64,000 bases of DNA from Paenibacillus polymyxa M1 (GCF_000237325.1 NC_017542.1:4064501-4128500), one strand, 5' to 3'. Shown: positions 1 to 10,710, counted from the stretch's first letter. The notes: generated from the sequence alone by a model not told the origin. Made by a program: numbers and translations.

Positions 1-64
1 ACTGTCTGGTATTAATACATACTTCTATGGCGGATTGGCCTCCAGGACCTAGAGCTTGGTCACT

Positions 65-125
65 ACTCCACCATAAACACAAGTGCTTAAACACGAGCAC
101 TTGTGTTTATGGTGGAGTTTTTTTG
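65..125 (+). terminator. Strong intrinsic terminator of an upstream gene
   Basis: A 23-bp perfect stem (65-87 with 96-118) with an 8-nt loop is followed by a run of seven T. It ends transcription of a gene to the left of the window and insulates the formate dehydrogenase that starts at 167. Confidence 0.85.
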
Positions 126-166
126 TTCCCAATTTTAAAATTCAAAATCTGAAAGGAGCCTGAACC

Positions 167-3109
167 GTGACGGATAGTACGATCAAAATTACATTAAACG
201 GACAGGAACTGAAAACGAATAGCAGTGCAACCATTCTTGAAGTAATCAACGAAAACAATATTGCCCATCCCCAACTGTGTTACGTTCCCGAAGTGGATCC
301 GATCCGCACCTGTGACACATGTATCGTGGAAGTAGACGGAAAGCTTGTACGCTCCTGTTCAACACTTGCTACGAATGGAATGAATATTCATCTACATTCA
401 GATCGCGCAAAAGCAGCTCAAACCGAGGCTATGGATCGTTTGCTGGAAAATCACCTCCTCTACTGTACAGTGTGCGATAACAACAACGGTAATTGTAAAC
501 TGCATAACACCGCAGAGCTTATGGAAATTGAACATCAAAAATATCCATATCGACCGAAGGTTGATCCCACAGAAGTGGATATGTCCCACCCTTTTTACCG
601 TTATGATCCCAATCAATGTATTGCATGCGGCCAATGCGTAGAGGTATGTCAGAACCTTCAGGTCAATGAAACACTGTCCCTCGACTGGGAGGCTGAACGC
701 CCTCGCGTGATCTGGGATGAAGGAGTTGCAATTAACGATTCCTCCTGCGTCAGCTGCGGTCAGTGTGTAACGGTCTGCCCATGTAACGCCTTGATGGAAA
801 AGTCCATGCTGGGAGAGGCCGGCTTCATGAGCGGCATAAATAAGGATTTATTAAATCCAATGGTTGATCTAATTAAGGAAGTGGAGCCAGGCTACAGCGG
901 TATTTTTGCAATTTCGGAAGCTGAAGCAGCGATGCGTGAAACCCGTACGAAAAAAACAAAAACCGTCTGCACGTTTTGTGGTGTAGGTTGCAGCTTTGAA
1001 GTTTGGACCAAAGGCCGCAAAATTTTGAAGGTACAACCTACCTCTGAGGGGCCTGTTAACGGCATTTCGACATGCGTCAAAGGGAAATTCGGTTGGGATT
1101 TTGTGAATAGCGATCAGCGTTTGACCTCGCCTTTAATTCGTCAAGGAGACGAATTCGTGGAAGCAACCTGGGAAGAAGCCTTGAGCCTGATGGCCAGCAA
1201 AATGGGAGCGATCAAAGAAACCTACGGCGGCGAGGCACTCGGCTTTATTTCTTCGTCCAAATTTACCATTGAAGAAAATTATCTGATGCAAAAGCTGGCT
1301 CGTCAGGTGTTCCAAACGAATAACGTTGATAACTGCTCACGGTATTGCCAATCTCCTGCATCATGGGGTCTACAATACACCGGAGGCATCGGCGGAGACA
1401 GCGGTACGATTAAAGACATTGCCTCAGCAGGTTTGGTCATACTGGTCGGCTGTGCGCCGGGAGAAGGACATCCTGTGCTGGCTACCCGCATCAAACGTGC
1501 GCATAAGCTGCATGGTCAAAAGCTGATCTCGGTGGACCTGCGCAAACATGAAATGGCAGAACGCGCAGATCTGTTCATGCGTCCGAAGCAAGGTACGGAT
1601 TATGTATGGTTATCCGCTGTAGCCAAATACATCATTGAGCAAAACTGGCATGATGCTAAATTCATTGAGGAACATGTAAATTTCTATCCTGAATATTTGA
1701 AATTGCTGGAGAACTTCACCTTGGAATTCGCCGAACAGGAAACTGGCATTTCCAAAGAGACGCTGATTCAGGTAGCAACCATGATTCACGAAGCGGATGG
1801 CACGGCCATTTGCTGGGGTATGGGCGTGACACAAAACATCGCAGGCTCCTACACTTCGATTGCAATTGCCAACCTGCTGCTGGTGACTGGCAACTTTATG
1901 CGTCCGGGTGCAGGCGCATATCCGCTTCGTGGTCATAACAATGTGCAGGGCGCTGCCGATATGGGTACGATGCCAGATATTTTCCCTGGCTATCAGCCCG
2001 TAACGAACGATGCCATTCGTTCCAAGTTCGAAGCGGCCTACGGCGTACAAATTCCAAGCCAACGCGGACTGGACAACATTCAAATGCTGGAAGCCATTGA
2101 GACGGGTAAGCTCAAAGGTATGTATATCGCTGGAGAAGAAATGGCATGGGTGGATGCGGACTCCAACCATACCCAAGAAATGCTGGCGAATTTGGATTTC
2201 CTTGTCGTTCAGGATGTATTTCTGAGCAAGACAGCTGAATTCGCTGATGTCATTTTGCCAGCCGTACCTTCACTCGAAAAAGACGGAACCTTCACAAACA
2301 CCGAACGTCGCGTACAGCGTTTATACGAGGCGCTCCGCCCTGTAGGAGACAGCAAACCGGATTGGTGGATTTTCAGCCAATTTGCCAAGCACATGGGATT
2401 TGATTGGGATTACAGTCATCCGAGTGAAATTTTTGAGGAAATGGCGGCGCTCACTCCATTTTTCTCCCAATGTAATTATGACGTATTGGAAGGCTGGAAC
2501 AGCTTCCATTGGGGATCGCCGGATGGTAGTAACACACCGCTTCTGCATACCAACGGCTTTAACTTTCCAGATAAAAAAGCACGCTTGGGACTTTTCGAAT
2601 ATGTACCACCAAAAGAGTACCCCGCTGAATTCGATCTGACCTTAAATAATGGTCGACTGCTCGAACAATTTCATGAAGGAAATATGACGACAAAGTCAAC
2701 AGGCCTTCAGCTCAAACTTCCAAAAGTATTTGTGGAAGTTTCCCCTGAGTTGGCTGAGGAGCGTGGAGTTACAGACGGATCGCTGGTTCGGCTGGAATCT
2801 CCCTATGGTGCGGTCAAGCTACGTGTTCTGGTGACGGACCGGGTACAGGGAACTGAAATTTATGTGCCAATGCACTCTACCAGCCATGAGGGTGCTGTCA
2901 ATCTATTAACTGGTGGAGCATTTGATGTCATCACCCGTACACCAGCCTATAAACAAACCAAAGTACGGATGCAAATTTTGGAGATCGATGGTCAGAATCC
3001 ACTGCCTCGTATCAATCCACGTTATAAAAAGCGGCATCCGCAAAATGGGGTTGAAGTGAACCGTAAGTGGAATCGTCCCGGTTACGTCGATTTGGTAGAT
3101 CAAAAATAA
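167..3109 (+). CDS. fdhF: Formate dehydrogenase alpha subunit, molybdopterin-dependent, with NuoG-like N-terminus
   Basis: Cytoplasmic molybdopterin enzyme predicted to oxidise formate to CO2; 980 aa, close to the Bacillus YjgC/YrhE type. The N-terminus has a [2Fe-2S] ferredoxin fold with Cys38, Cys49, Cys52 and Cys64. A NuoG-like His/Cys cluster (about 95-112) follows, then two CxxCxxC 4Fe-4S motifs (about 150-210), and a CxxCxxxC motif (about 267) opening the molybdopterin domain. The Mo ligand is Cys394 in the CSRYC motif, so this is a cysteine and not a selenocysteine enzyme. The C-terminal 100 residues are the dinucleotide-binding domain. The GTG start is set by AAAGGAG at 152-158. It is followed after 12 nt by a DUF1641 gene, the usual two-gene operon. 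Confidence 0.93.
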   Translation: MTDSTIKITLNGQELKTNSSATILEVINENNIAHPQLCYVPEVDPIRTCDTCIVEVDGKLVRSCSTLATNGMNIHLHSDRAKAAQTEAMDRLLENHLLYCTVCDNNNGNCKLHNTAELMEIEHQKYPYRPKVDPTEVDMSHPFYRYDPNQCIACGQCVEVCQNLQVNETLSLDWEAERPRVIWDEGVAINDSSCVSCGQCVTVCPCNALMEKSMLGEAGFMSGINKDLLNPMVDLIKEVEPGYSGIFAISEAEAAMRETRTKKTKTVCTFCGVGCSFEVWTKGRKILKVQPTSEGPVNGISTCVKGKFGWDFVNSDQRLTSPLIRQGDEFVEATWEEALSLMASKMGAIKETYGGEALGFISSSKFTIEENYLMQKLARQVFQTNNVDNCSRYCQSPASWGLQYTGGIGGDSGTIKDIASAGLVILVGCAPGEGHPVLATRIKRAHKLHGQKLISVDLRKHEMAERADLFMRPKQGTDYVWLSAVAKYIIEQNWHDAKFIEEHVNFYPEYLKLLENFTLEFAEQETGISKETLIQVATMIHEADGTAICWGMGVTQNIAGSYTSIAIANLLLVTGNFMRPGAGAYPLRGHNNVQGAADMGTMPDIFPGYQPVTNDAIRSKFEAAYGVQIPSQRGLDNIQMLEAIETGKLKGMYIAGEEMAWVDADSNHTQEMLANLDFLVVQDVFLSKTAEFADVILPAVPSLEKDGTFTNTERRVQRLYEALRPVGDSKPDWWIFSQFAKHMGFDWDYSHPSEIFEEMAALTPFFSQCNYDVLEGWNSFHWGSPDGSNTPLLHTNGFNFPDKKARLGLFEYVPPKEYPAEFDLTLNNGRLLEQFHEGNMTTKSTGLQLKLPKVFVEVSPELAEERGVTDGSLVRLESPYGAVKLRVLVTDRVQGTEIYVPMHSTSHEGAVNLLTGGAFDVITRTPAYKQTKVRMQILEIDGQNPLPRINPRYKKRHPQNGVEVNRKWNRPGYVDLVDQK

Positions 3110-3121
3110 GGAGGTCAAACC

Positions 3122-3604
3122 ATGGCTAAGCCTATTTCAATTGTGAGAAAACGTATTTTGACAGCAGAAGAACGGCAAAAACAATCCCTGGATCAACTGA
3201 CTGCCGATCTGGCGGACAATGGGGCAGCATTGCAGAAGACACTTGAAATTGTACGGGAGCTGCACGACAGCGGTCTTCTCGAAGCAGCCCAGTCTATGCT
3301 AAAAGCCAAAGAAACCATCGCCAAAATCGCTGTAGGACAAGCGACGCGCAAGCCTGTGACGAACATGATCAATAATCTGATGGGTGCAGCAGGGATGCTG
3401 TCCGAGGTAGACCCCGGGCTGATGAAAAAACTGGCAAACAGCGTCACTACAGGTTTGAATGAAGCCGAAGAGCATCTAAAGCAGAATAAAAAGACGCGGC
3501 TGCGTGATCTTATGAAGGCCATGAATGACCCGGATGTAAACCGGGCAATGGGGTTCGGTATTCATTTTCTCAAAGGCATGGGAAAAGGTTTGTCTGATCA
3601 ATAG
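3122..3604 (+). CDS. yjgD: DUF1641 protein, formate dehydrogenase partner (YjgD-like)
   Basis: A 160-aa helical protein. The region around residues 85-110 (motif GAAGMLSEVDPGLMKKLA) and the C-terminal MGFGIHFLKGMG are typical of DUF1641. In Bacillus this family is encoded directly behind the yjgC formate dehydrogenase and is thought to be an accessory or additional subunit; the exact role is not established. Start ATG at 3122 follows AAGGAGGTC, which overlaps the end of fdhF, so the two are co-transcribed. A terminator follows at 3646. Confidence 0.85.
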   Translation: MAKPISIVRKRILTAEERQKQSLDQLTADLADNGAALQKTLEIVRELHDSGLLEAAQSMLKAKETIAKIAVGQATRKPVTNMINNLMGAAGMLSEVDPGLMKKLANSVTTGLNEAEEHLKQNKKTRLRDLMKAMNDPDVNRAMGFGIHFLKGMGKGLSDQ

Positions 3605-3645
3605 CTTAATAGATGAATAGTTGGAAGACTACTAACCACATTCAA

Positions 3646-3683
3646 TAAAAAGAGCTGGCTCCGTAAACGGGGACAGCTCTTTT
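3646..3683. terminator. Bidirectional terminator
   Basis: The inverted repeat AAAAAGAGCTG...CAGCTCTTTTT lies between two convergent genes (3122-3604 on plus, 3687-4043 on minus). A-run and T-run on both sides serve both directions. Confidence 0.85.
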
Positions 3684-3686
3684 TAT

Positions 3687-4043
3687 TTACTTTTTATCCA
3701 CTTGCAACAACGTCACCGTTTTATGAGAAACCGCATCTTTTATTTGCTCGTCTGCGATGACCTTAAGCTTTAGCAAGCTGGCAATTTTTGAAGAATCTGG
3801 TTTTGAAAACAAGCGCCATAGTTGAGGATCGGGCAATGCATCATACAATTTCGCATGATCGTATTCCTTGCGGTGCTGCTGTACAATCCTGACTCTGTAG
3901 TTGCCAATTTCCCAATCGGATACTTCCTGCTCTGCACAATGAGCGGTAATGTCATTACGCAAATCAGCCAGTTCGCCTTCAATTTCTTTTTGCTTTTGCT
4001 TTAACTGGTAATAGCGACGCACCTTGTTTTCCAATTCCATCAC
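3687..4043 (-). CDS. Conserved hypothetical coiled-coil protein
   Basis: A 118-aa protein I cannot assign to a named family. Residues 1-40 are rich in K/E/Q with heptad spacing and look like a coiled coil; the rest is soluble. There is no signal peptide or membrane segment. It is monocistronic, with its own terminator at 3646-3683, and starts with ATG ATG. It may resemble phage Gp157-like or nuclease-inhibitor-like small proteins, but this is a guess from composition only. Confidence 0.7.
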   Translation of the reverse strand: MMELENKVRRYYQLKQKQKEIEGELADLRNDITAHCAEQEVSDWEIGNYRVRIVQQHRKEYDHAKLYDALPDPQLWRLFSKPDSSKIASLLKLKVIADEQIKDAVSHKTVTLLQVDKK

Positions 4044-4185
4044 GCTCCTCTGCTTACATATGTATGTTGGCAGAAGCGTTTTAGGACAAGTTTTATCATG
4101 TCAGGATATAAGGTGTAACTGTAACTGACACAACATTTCCCGGGTAATGGTAACGTCGATGAATTGAGCCCTCATTATTCAAACT

Positions 4186-5187
4186 TTATTTAGGTACATT
4201 CGCCCCTGGAGTTACAGGTCCCGCTCCTTTGGACTCCCCCTTGCGCTTCATATAATTGGCCCAGTATGCCGTCAGAATTGGCACCAAAATAGAGGTCACT
4301 ATGACCGAAGCGGCTACTAATGCTGTTGCAGATTGTGCAACAGGCAAAAATTCAGGTTTGATATTGGCAACAATGACTGGATTGGCTACCGCTGCACCTG
4401 CTGTGCTGGAGGCTGCAATTCCTGCCGTACCATTGCCACCACCAATATATTTGTCCGCCAGAATCAGCGGAATACCTGTAATGATAATGACAAAAATACC
4501 CAACAAAATACCTAGTACGCCTGTCTGAACAATAACACTCAGGTCAATGGAACACCCCAGTGCAAAACCGAAAAATGGAATCAGAGCCTGTGTCGCGTTT
4601 CCAAAATATTTACGGAAATCATGATCCAGATTGCCCAACATAAAGCCGACCAAAAATGGTAATACGGCACCGACAAATGTTTGCGGTTCAAAAACGGCCA
4701 GTCCGGTACTACCTAGAATAAGCATGGTCACCAGCGGGCCCGATTCCAGTGACATCAGCACAAATGCTCCTGCCTCTTCCTTGGAGCCATACTGCTGCAT
4801 AATGGAGGCATAGAGCCCGCCGTTCGTCATATCCATAGCAGAGATCAGCGCCAGCACCGACAAACCTGCAAATAGCCCACTTTCTACGCCGCCAACAGGC
4901 AGCAATCTGGACGCTATGATCGCCACGACCCAGGCGACCGCGATTTTAGTCAATACGAGCGTTCCTGATTTACGCAAAACAGTGCCTGTCGCTCGCACAT
5001 CTATGGAAGCACCCATACAAAAAAACCACACTGCCAAAATGGGCACCGTACCGGTCATCAATCCCTTGGTAAAAGATCCAAAATAGTCACCTGCCCATGG
5101 AGTAAACGTATGAAAAAGTGCGCCAATAAACAGCGGCACCAGCATAATGCCCCCAGGAATTTTATCGATATTTTGTTTGATTTTCAT
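4186..5187 (-). CDS. kdgT: 2-keto-3-deoxygluconate permease family (KdgT-type)
   Basis: A hydrophobic protein of about 333 aa with roughly ten membrane segments. The N-terminal [19 protein letters not shown] motif and central [22 protein letters not shown] motif are characteristic of the KdgT family, which imports 2-keto-3-deoxygluconate with protons. I place the start at ATG 5187, preceded by AAAGGG; an in-frame TTG at 5217 has no Shine-Dalgarno. It lies 50 nt downstream of a Bug-type binding protein and an AraC regulator on the same strand, so the three may form one uronate or carboxylate uptake unit. The true substrate is inferred from family only. Confidence 0.85.
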   Translation of the reverse strand: MKIKQNIDKIPGGIMLVPLFIGALFHTFTPWAGDYFGSFTKGLMTGTVPILAVWFFCMGASIDVRATGTVLRKSGTLVLTKIAVAWVVAIIASRLLPVGGVESGLFAGLSVLALISAMDMTNGGLYASIMQQYGSKEEAGAFVLMSLESGPLVTMLILGSTGLAVFEPQTFVGAVLPFLVGFMLGNLDHDFRKYFGNATQALIPFFGFALGCSIDLSVIVQTGVLGILLGIFVIIITGIPLILADKYIGGGNGTAGIAASSTAGAAVANPVIVANIKPEFLPVAQSATALVAASVIVTSILVPILTAYWANYMKRKGESKGAGPVTPGANVPK

Positions 5188-5235
5188 AACTTCATTCAAC
5201 CCTTTCGTTTTTGCCAATGCAAAAACAAGGCCGTT

Positions 5236-6243
5236 TTACTTGCGGCTTAAGCCAAGTTCAGGAATTAATTTGGCGAAAGTATCATGACTATCCTTCAGTT
5301 GACGTGCGAATGCCTCTGCATCCTGGACACGCAACCCTAACCCATGCTTCCGCATTTCCTCCCTGAATTGCTCGTCTTTCGTCCCCTTGATCAGTGCATC
5401 CGCTAACGTTCGAGCCACCTCATTCGGTGTATCCTTGGGTACAGCCAGCCCTCTCCAAGTGCCAATAAAATGGACACGTAGCCCAGTCGCCTGCTGAAGT
5501 GTCGGCACCTCTGGAAACGCTTCCGAAACAGTGTCTGCTTGGATCGCCAGTATGCGAAGCTTCCCATCGTCCACGTATTTCTTTACTTCTGCGGGGCTGA
5601 CGGGTACAGCATCCACGAATCCACTCATTAAAGCAGAAACTGCTGGGCCTGCTCCCTCATAAGGAATATGGGTAAAGCGGACTCCGCTTTTCTGCTCCAG
5701 CATCGCGGCAGCGAGGTGCCAGATGCTTCCTGTGCCTGCATTACCCATTTTCAGCTTGCCTGGATGGACCCTAGCATCCTCCAGAAATGCCTCCGCTGTC
5801 TTCCAAGGCGCATCCGCCCGAACCGTAATGGCAGAAGGGTCCATATTGGTTTGAAGCAGCGGCTTAAAACGCTCGTAGGTGATGGGTAGCAGTCCCAAAT
5901 GTGGTAATGTAGTCAGTTCAGCGACCAGATACGTTACGGTATAACCGTCCGCCTGCGCCTCAGCTCCCTCCATCAGCCCGACAGAACCGCCACCGCCTGT
6001 TCGATTAACGACGATGATCGGCTGCCCGAGATGCTTTTCGGCGGCTTTAGCCAACGCTCTTGCGGTAATATCTGTACCGCCCCCCGCCGCATATGGAACG
6101 ACAAGCGTTACTGGCTTCGCAGGAAATATACGACTGTGATCCTGCAGGGTACGGTGATCCACATATTCACTGATACTCAAGGCAGAAAGCATAGCCACTC
6201 CTGCCGCAACCAGCACATATTTTTGCCATGGCTTTTTCTTCAT
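5236..6243 (-). CDS. Tripartite tricarboxylate transporter substrate-binding protein (Bug/TctC family)
   Basis: Extracytoplasmic solute-binding protein, about 335 aa. It has an N-terminal membrane anchor or signal (about 6-25), then the Bug hallmarks PVTLVVPYAAGGGTDITAR and VVNRTGGGG near the ligand pocket. Start ATG 6243 is chosen because GGAGAAGAGG lies just upstream; the longer frame (to 6324) lacks one. Bug proteins normally work with TctA/TctB membrane subunits, which are absent here; a KdgT-like permease follows instead. It may serve as a ligand sensor for the upstream regulator (6373-8814) rather than as a transport component. Confidence 0.85.
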   Translation of the reverse strand: MKKKPWQKYVLVAAGVAMLSALSISEYVDHRTLQDHSRIFPAKPVTLVVPYAAGGGTDITARALAKAAEKHLGQPIIVVNRTGGGGSVGLMEGAEAQADGYTVTYLVAELTTLPHLGLLPITYERFKPLLQTNMDPSAITVRADAPWKTAEAFLEDARVHPGKLKMGNAGTGSIWHLAAAMLEQKSGVRFTHIPYEGAGPAVSALMSGFVDAVPVSPAEVKKYVDDGKLRILAIQADTVSEAFPEVPTLQQATGLRVHFIGTWRGLAVPKDTPNEVARTLADALIKGTKDEQFREEMRKHGLGLRVQDAEAFARQLKDSHDTFAKLIPELGLSRK

Positions 6244-6372
6244 TACGCTTCCTCTTCTCCAAAAATGAACTGGGCCCATCTTGCACCCGTTGTCACCTCC
6301 AACCTTTGCAGACATATTGTTCACGCTTACATGAAGTCAATGTACCGCACCGTGGAGGTCCACATCTATCGC

Positions 6373-8814
6373 CTAATCCTCGTATTTATCTTCGATTTCA
6401 CCAAAGCGCCGATCTTTTGACCGATCTGCATATTCATTAGAAGATTTGTTGATTTGTCTGAATTTCCCTGGGGTCACTTGTTTATACTTGCGGAATACAC
6501 GAATAAAGCTGTTCTCATTTCGGTACCCGACCTGTTCTGCAATTTCACCAATTTTCAAATGCGTTTCACATAGCAATACGCATGCCTTTTTGACACGTAA
6601 TCCAGTCAAATAATCGTAAACGGTAGTCCCCGTTTCCTCCTTGAACATACTGCTCACCGAGGACACGCTCATGTGAACATGATCCGCAATTTCCTGAAGC
6701 CCGATGTTCAAATGCAGATAGTTTTCCATATAGTCGATCGTCTCTTGTACGCGTACAAAATCTTTGGACTGTTGGCGTCCATGCCATTTTTCTGCAATAT
6801 CATTCAAGATAATGGCCAGCAAAAGCTCAATGTCTTGAAGGTCTAGCGTCAGAATCTGATTCCAATGATAATCAGCGAGCTGATCTGGCGGTGTCACACT
6901 CTGAGTGGCACACCATTTTAGCAAATCTTCCAGCAGTTCATGAACAAATAGGTAGACCTGGTTTGGAGATGTCCTATAGTGTCGAAGTTCTTCTACCCAC
7001 TGGCTGACTAGCTTTGCACTTGCACCAGGCTCCTGTGACTCCACAGCACGAATCAGATCCACACGCCGATGGTCCAGTAATCTTGCATCCTGAGCCTGAT
7101 CCTGTGATTGCACATCCCCTATGCAATCCCATTTCACATTTATGTTGCTGCTCATATTCATATGTGAACGTCCATACCCCTCGTATAAACGTAAATTAAG
7201 CGCCTCTTTTCCTTGTATAAAAGACGCCCGTACCTCTTGAATATCTGTGACCTTATGGCCGATCCCTACCGAAATAGTCATGGGAAGATACTCCCCAACA
7301 ACCTGAATTAGCCTGTCAACGCTCTTACGAAGCCATGTTCTCTCTTTGGCTGCTCCCTCTGCTCCAACTTCATATACACTCTCCCTGAGCTGCAGCAGGA
7401 CAACCAGACCATTCTCCTCCTCCGGCGCACTGACTGCTTTCCACTGAGGCTCAAGCATCTCCAGCAAAATATTGTTCAGCGCATATTTGAGCAGCATTTT
7501 GTCCTCTTCTGGAAAGCTTGCTGTCCATATAGAATACCGATCAATCGACACGACCATAACAACCAAAGAAGTACGGTCCCAATCAGAAAAATACTGCTCC
7601 CATTTCGTACGCATTTCCTGTACACCCATTCTACGCTGGATGACATCTTCTATATATTTGGAACGCAGCTCCGGCAAGCTTCGCTCTACCACCAATGATT
7701 TGCGTTGAAATTCTCCAACCAGCTTGCTAATCACAGGTTCCAGATCATACAATCCTCCCTGGCGTGTTCCTTTATTGCCTGAATTCAGGAGACTATTAAT
7801 TTTTTTCATGGGGCGAAAAGCGGCATAATTGTAATAGTACACCGCTGAGCACCCAGCCAGAATAGAGATCAAGGCCAGCCACAGCATCATATTACGCGCC
7901 AGCTTCACATTTTTCAGTAGCTTGTCCATCGGTACGAGGGATACTAGACGCCAGCCCGTGACATCGGAGAAGGTCTGGTTCGCCATGTATTCCATATCTC
8001 CAATTTCTACATAAGCGTAAGGATTCACATCCAGCTCTTTCAAAACCCTGCCCATCTCATTTAAGGGTAAGGACGATCTCAGCTTGGGATAGATCAGCTC
8101 ACCCTCCAGATCATAGACGTATTGCGAGTTGGATAAATGAATATACAATTTGGAGAAAAAACGGTCGTAATCCAAATTGATTAACACTGCACCGATGACC
8201 TGTCCATTCTCTACTATAGGCCTAGCCAGCGAGAGTAGTTCTATCGTGCCATGCTGTTGATCCGTGCCATACCATCTTCGCTTAATCAGTAGCGGCTTTT
8301 TGTGAATGTTCTGAATCCAGGGAACCCAGGTTGTATCCGGTGCCTGGTTCCAATCGGGCAAATAACCATAATTGCTGGAGATGAGAGCATGATTCTCCAA
8401 AGAAATGACTTCAACCGAATAAATTTCTTCGCTCGAAGAAAGGGTTTTCAAATATTTCTGAAGCCGATCTATAACGGAAGCTTTGTTGGATACCGACTTT
8501 CCGTCCGTATGAATACGTATAAAAGACTCTACATCCGGATGGTAAGCCGCATCCAGCGCCTTGTTATCCGACTCACGGAAAGCCCGATTGGTCACATCCA
8601 GATTGATTTGCAACAAATCTATATTAGGTGTGTTCAGCTCGGTATCCAAACCTTCACGGTATCTTGAATACGATAGCAAGCCGATCACGCTGATCACGAG
8701 CGACACGCACAGCGTGAGCAGCAGGATCAGTCTTGTCTGCTTATTTTTCAGTATCAAACGAAGCTTAAGTCGCAACATTCCTGTAACTTCATCCTTCCGG
8801 ACTACGTTGTCCAT
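6373..8814 (-). CDS. Membrane-bound AraC-family transcriptional regulator (YesN/YtdP-like)
   Basis: An 813-aa sensor-regulator. Two membrane segments (about 28-48 and 310-330) bracket a large extracellular sensor of Cache type. A cytoplasmic linker follows, and the C-terminus carries a pair of AraC helix-turn-helix motifs (about 695-795), with the usual second-helix signature GYRNENSFIRVFRKYKQVTPGKFR. Such proteins regulate adjacent sugar or carboxylate uptake operons. It is transcribed toward the Bug-type protein and KdgT permease and probably controls them. The start shown follows AAGAGGAAG with tight spacing; ATG twelve codons later is an alternative. Confidence 0.88.
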   Translation of the reverse strand: MDNVVRKDEVTGMLRLKLRLILKNKQTRLILLLTLCVSLVISVIGLLSYSRYREGLDTELNTPNIDLLQINLDVTNRAFRESDNKALDAAYHPDVESFIRIHTDGKSVSNKASVIDRLQKYLKTLSSSEEIYSVEVISLENHALISSNYGYLPDWNQAPDTTWVPWIQNIHKKPLLIKRRWYGTDQQHGTIELLSLARPIVENGQVIGAVLINLDYDRFFSKLYIHLSNSQYVYDLEGELIYPKLRSSLPLNEMGRVLKELDVNPYAYVEIGDMEYMANQTFSDVTGWRLVSLVPMDKLLKNVKLARNMMLWLALISILAGCSAVYYYNYAAFRPMKKINSLLNSGNKGTRQGGLYDLEPVISKLVGEFQRKSLVVERSLPELRSKYIEDVIQRRMGVQEMRTKWEQYFSDWDRTSLVVMVVSIDRYSIWTASFPEEDKMLLKYALNNILLEMLEPQWKAVSAPEEENGLVVLLQLRESVYEVGAEGAAKERTWLRKSVDRLIQVVGEYLPMTISVGIGHKVTDIQEVRASFIQGKEALNLRLYEGYGRSHMNMSSNINVKWDCIGDVQSQDQAQDARLLDHRRVDLIRAVESQEPGASAKLVSQWVEELRHYRTSPNQVYLFVHELLEDLLKWCATQSVTPPDQLADYHWNQILTLDLQDIELLLAIILNDIAEKWHGRQQSKDFVRVQETIDYMENYLHLNIGLQEIADHVHMSVSSVSSMFKEETGTTVYDYLTGLRVKKACVLLCETHLKIGEIAEQVGYRNENSFIRVFRKYKQVTPGKFRQINKSSNEYADRSKDRRFGEIEDKYED

Positions 8815-8929
8815 CTTCCTCTTACTCTATATTAGATGACATATTACCTCTACATCTATTTGACGCATGAAGTGGAATTTCCTGCCTTTACAAATCAAAC
8901 TTAACAGAAGTCTCATCATTAAAAATAAA

Positions 8930-8967
8930 AAGAAGAAGTCTCCCTGTACAAGGTAGAACTTCTTCTT
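8930..8967 (-). terminator. Terminator of the chemoreceptor gene
   Basis: AAGAAGAAGT pairs with ACTTCTTCTT across an 18-nt loop. Read on the minus strand it is followed by a T-rich run, directly after the stop of the methyl-accepting chemotaxis gene. Confidence 0.75.
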
Positions 8968-9018
8968 ACGTGCTGCCTGCCTTCATTGGTCAGCAGCATA
9001 GGTATTCGTATTACAGTG

Positions 9019-10683
9019 TCAGCTCGTCTTTTCCACCTGAAAACGATTCAGTTCCCGCTGCATCTCCTCGCGAATCTGGCGAAGCTCCTTTACCTTCTCA
9101 GCCGATTCCTCGAAGGAACGCTTCTGCTCCACCGTGGAAGCCGTAATCTCTTCACTGCCTGCGGCGGACTGCTGAGTGATTGCGCTAATATTCTCAATAG
9201 CTTGCTGCACCTGTACACTCAGTTCTCGCGATACATTCATGTCTATGGATAACTTGCTGACTTGGCCGGCAATTTGCTGCACTTTGCCACTAATCTCTCT
9301 AAACGATTCTCCGGTGGAGGAGGTTGCCTTCTCCTGCTCGCGGAACAGCTCCTGACTTTGCTCCACAGAAGCCTTCACCTTATCCATAGCCTGCGTGATC
9401 CCCTCAACAGCGGTATAAATTTTCTTTACAGCAGATTCAGATTGACTCGCCAGCTTTTTCACTTCATTGGCAACAACAGCAAAGCCTTTTCCCGCTTCAC
9501 CCGCACGTGCAGCCTCAATCGACGCATTCAAGGATAAGAGCGACGTCTGGCTGGCAATTTCAGATACATAACCGGTCATAGTTGTGATCTCGGCTGCATT
9601 AGACTCCAGCTCTCTGACTGTTTGCTCCACTTCGGACATTGCTGAACGATTCTCCGCAACGATTCGCATTTGATCACTCATGACACGCGCACCCTGCTCA
9701 ATGACACGCAAAGCATCCTCACTATACGCGGTGGATTGCGTGGTCTCCAGCAGATTTGATTCAAACTTCTGCTGCATATCATCCACCACGCCAACCGTCG
9801 ATGACAGGTCCTCAGCAATTTTCTGACTACCTATCGCAAGTTCCTCTGTTGATGTGCTGACTTGTGTCACAATTTCCTTCATGGCCTCATTGTGCTGATC
9901 AATATCCCGAGCCATCAGATCGACACGATTCCCCGCCTGATCAATGGAGAGTACAATGCTGCGCAAGTTCCCAATCATAACACGGAAAGATTCATTGAGC
10001 TCGTCCAGTTCATCTCGGCCCTTTGTTTGAGGAAGTTGAACGGTTAAATTCCCCTCGGCAATTTGCTTCGCTGCATCCGTTAACTTGCGGGTTCTAAGGG
10101 CAAGCTGCCTGGAGGTATATGTATTATATAGCCCAACCGCCACTAGAAGTAGAACTGCGCCTGTCAAGGCTAATTGCCAAGTAAAACGAATACTCTTGGT
10201 CAACTCTTCTGTGTATTGGTCGTAACGCGCCTTGGTCAGTAGATCCAGCATAAATACATCGTTCTGAATCCCCTGGGCACGCATGGCCTCTCGTTTGGAT
10301 TCTGGGCTGTTCTGAGCACTCATCGCTTTTTCCGTTGCTGCTTTCAATTGGTTAAATTTTGTTTTAATCGTATCCAGTCGCTTTTGCTGTGCTTCGGTCT
10401 GCATCATGCCCTGTGAAAGCAAAGTAATCGTTTTTTCAGACTGAGTTAGCTGATTTTGCACATCGGCTTTGTTGCTCTCCGTCATGGAAGTAGAATAATT
10501 TTGCAGCGCCTGCCCCGACTGAATCAAATAGGCATTAAGCTGCTGTACATTCAACATAGCTGGAACAAGATTACTGCTTTGAGCGTTAATACGTAACAAT
10601 TCAAAAATGATATAAGCTACTAAAGCCAGGCAAGCGATCAGGGAAATCATCGCGTTAAGCACCAGTTTACCTTGCAGTTTCAT
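9019..10683 (-). CDS. Methyl-accepting chemotaxis protein
   Basis: A 554-aa transmembrane chemoreceptor. TM1 is at about 9-29, a short four-helix-type extracellular ligand domain at 30-165, TM2 at about 168-188, HAMP at about 188-242, and the signalling domain at 270-550. The hairpin tip that contacts CheA/CheW contains the [21 protein letters not shown] signature, with [16 protein letters not shown] following. GGAGGATG precedes the ATG. It lies 27 nt downstream of a BMP-family binding lipoprotein gene, so the two are probably one operon; the lipoprotein could present a ligand to the receptor. Confidence 0.92.
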   Translation of the reverse strand: MKLQGKLVLNAMISLIACLALVAYIIFELLRINAQSSNLVPAMLNVQQLNAYLIQSGQALQNYSTSMTESNKADVQNQLTQSEKTITLLSQGMMQTEAQQKRLDTIKTKFNQLKAATEKAMSAQNSPESKREAMRAQGIQNDVFMLDLLTKARYDQYTEELTKSIRFTWQLALTGAVLLLVAVGLYNTYTSRQLALRTRKLTDAAKQIAEGNLTVQLPQTKGRDELDELNESFRVMIGNLRSIVLSIDQAGNRVDLMARDIDQHNEAMKEIVTQVSTSTEELAIGSQKIAEDLSSTVGVVDDMQQKFESNLLETTQSTAYSEDALRVIEQGARVMSDQMRIVAENRSAMSEVEQTVRELESNAAEITTMTGYVSEIASQTSLLSLNASIEAARAGEAGKGFAVVANEVKKLASQSESAVKKIYTAVEGITQAMDKVKASVEQSQELFREQEKATSSTGESFREISGKVQQIAGQVSKLSIDMNVSRELSVQVQQAIENISAITQQSAAGSEEITASTVEQKRSFEESAEKVKELRQIREEMQRELNRFQVEKTS

Positions 10684-10710
10684 CAGTATTCATCCTCCGT
10701 TTGCGAAAAT

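Noticed and set aside
1334..1348. Selenocysteine in the formate dehydrogenase
   Set aside because: Both Cys codons of the CSRYC motif are TGC, and no in-frame TGA is present.
1610..2176. Long minus-strand frame inside the formate dehydrogenase gene
   Set aside because: It is a shadow of the coding frame, with no ribosome site or recognisable domain.
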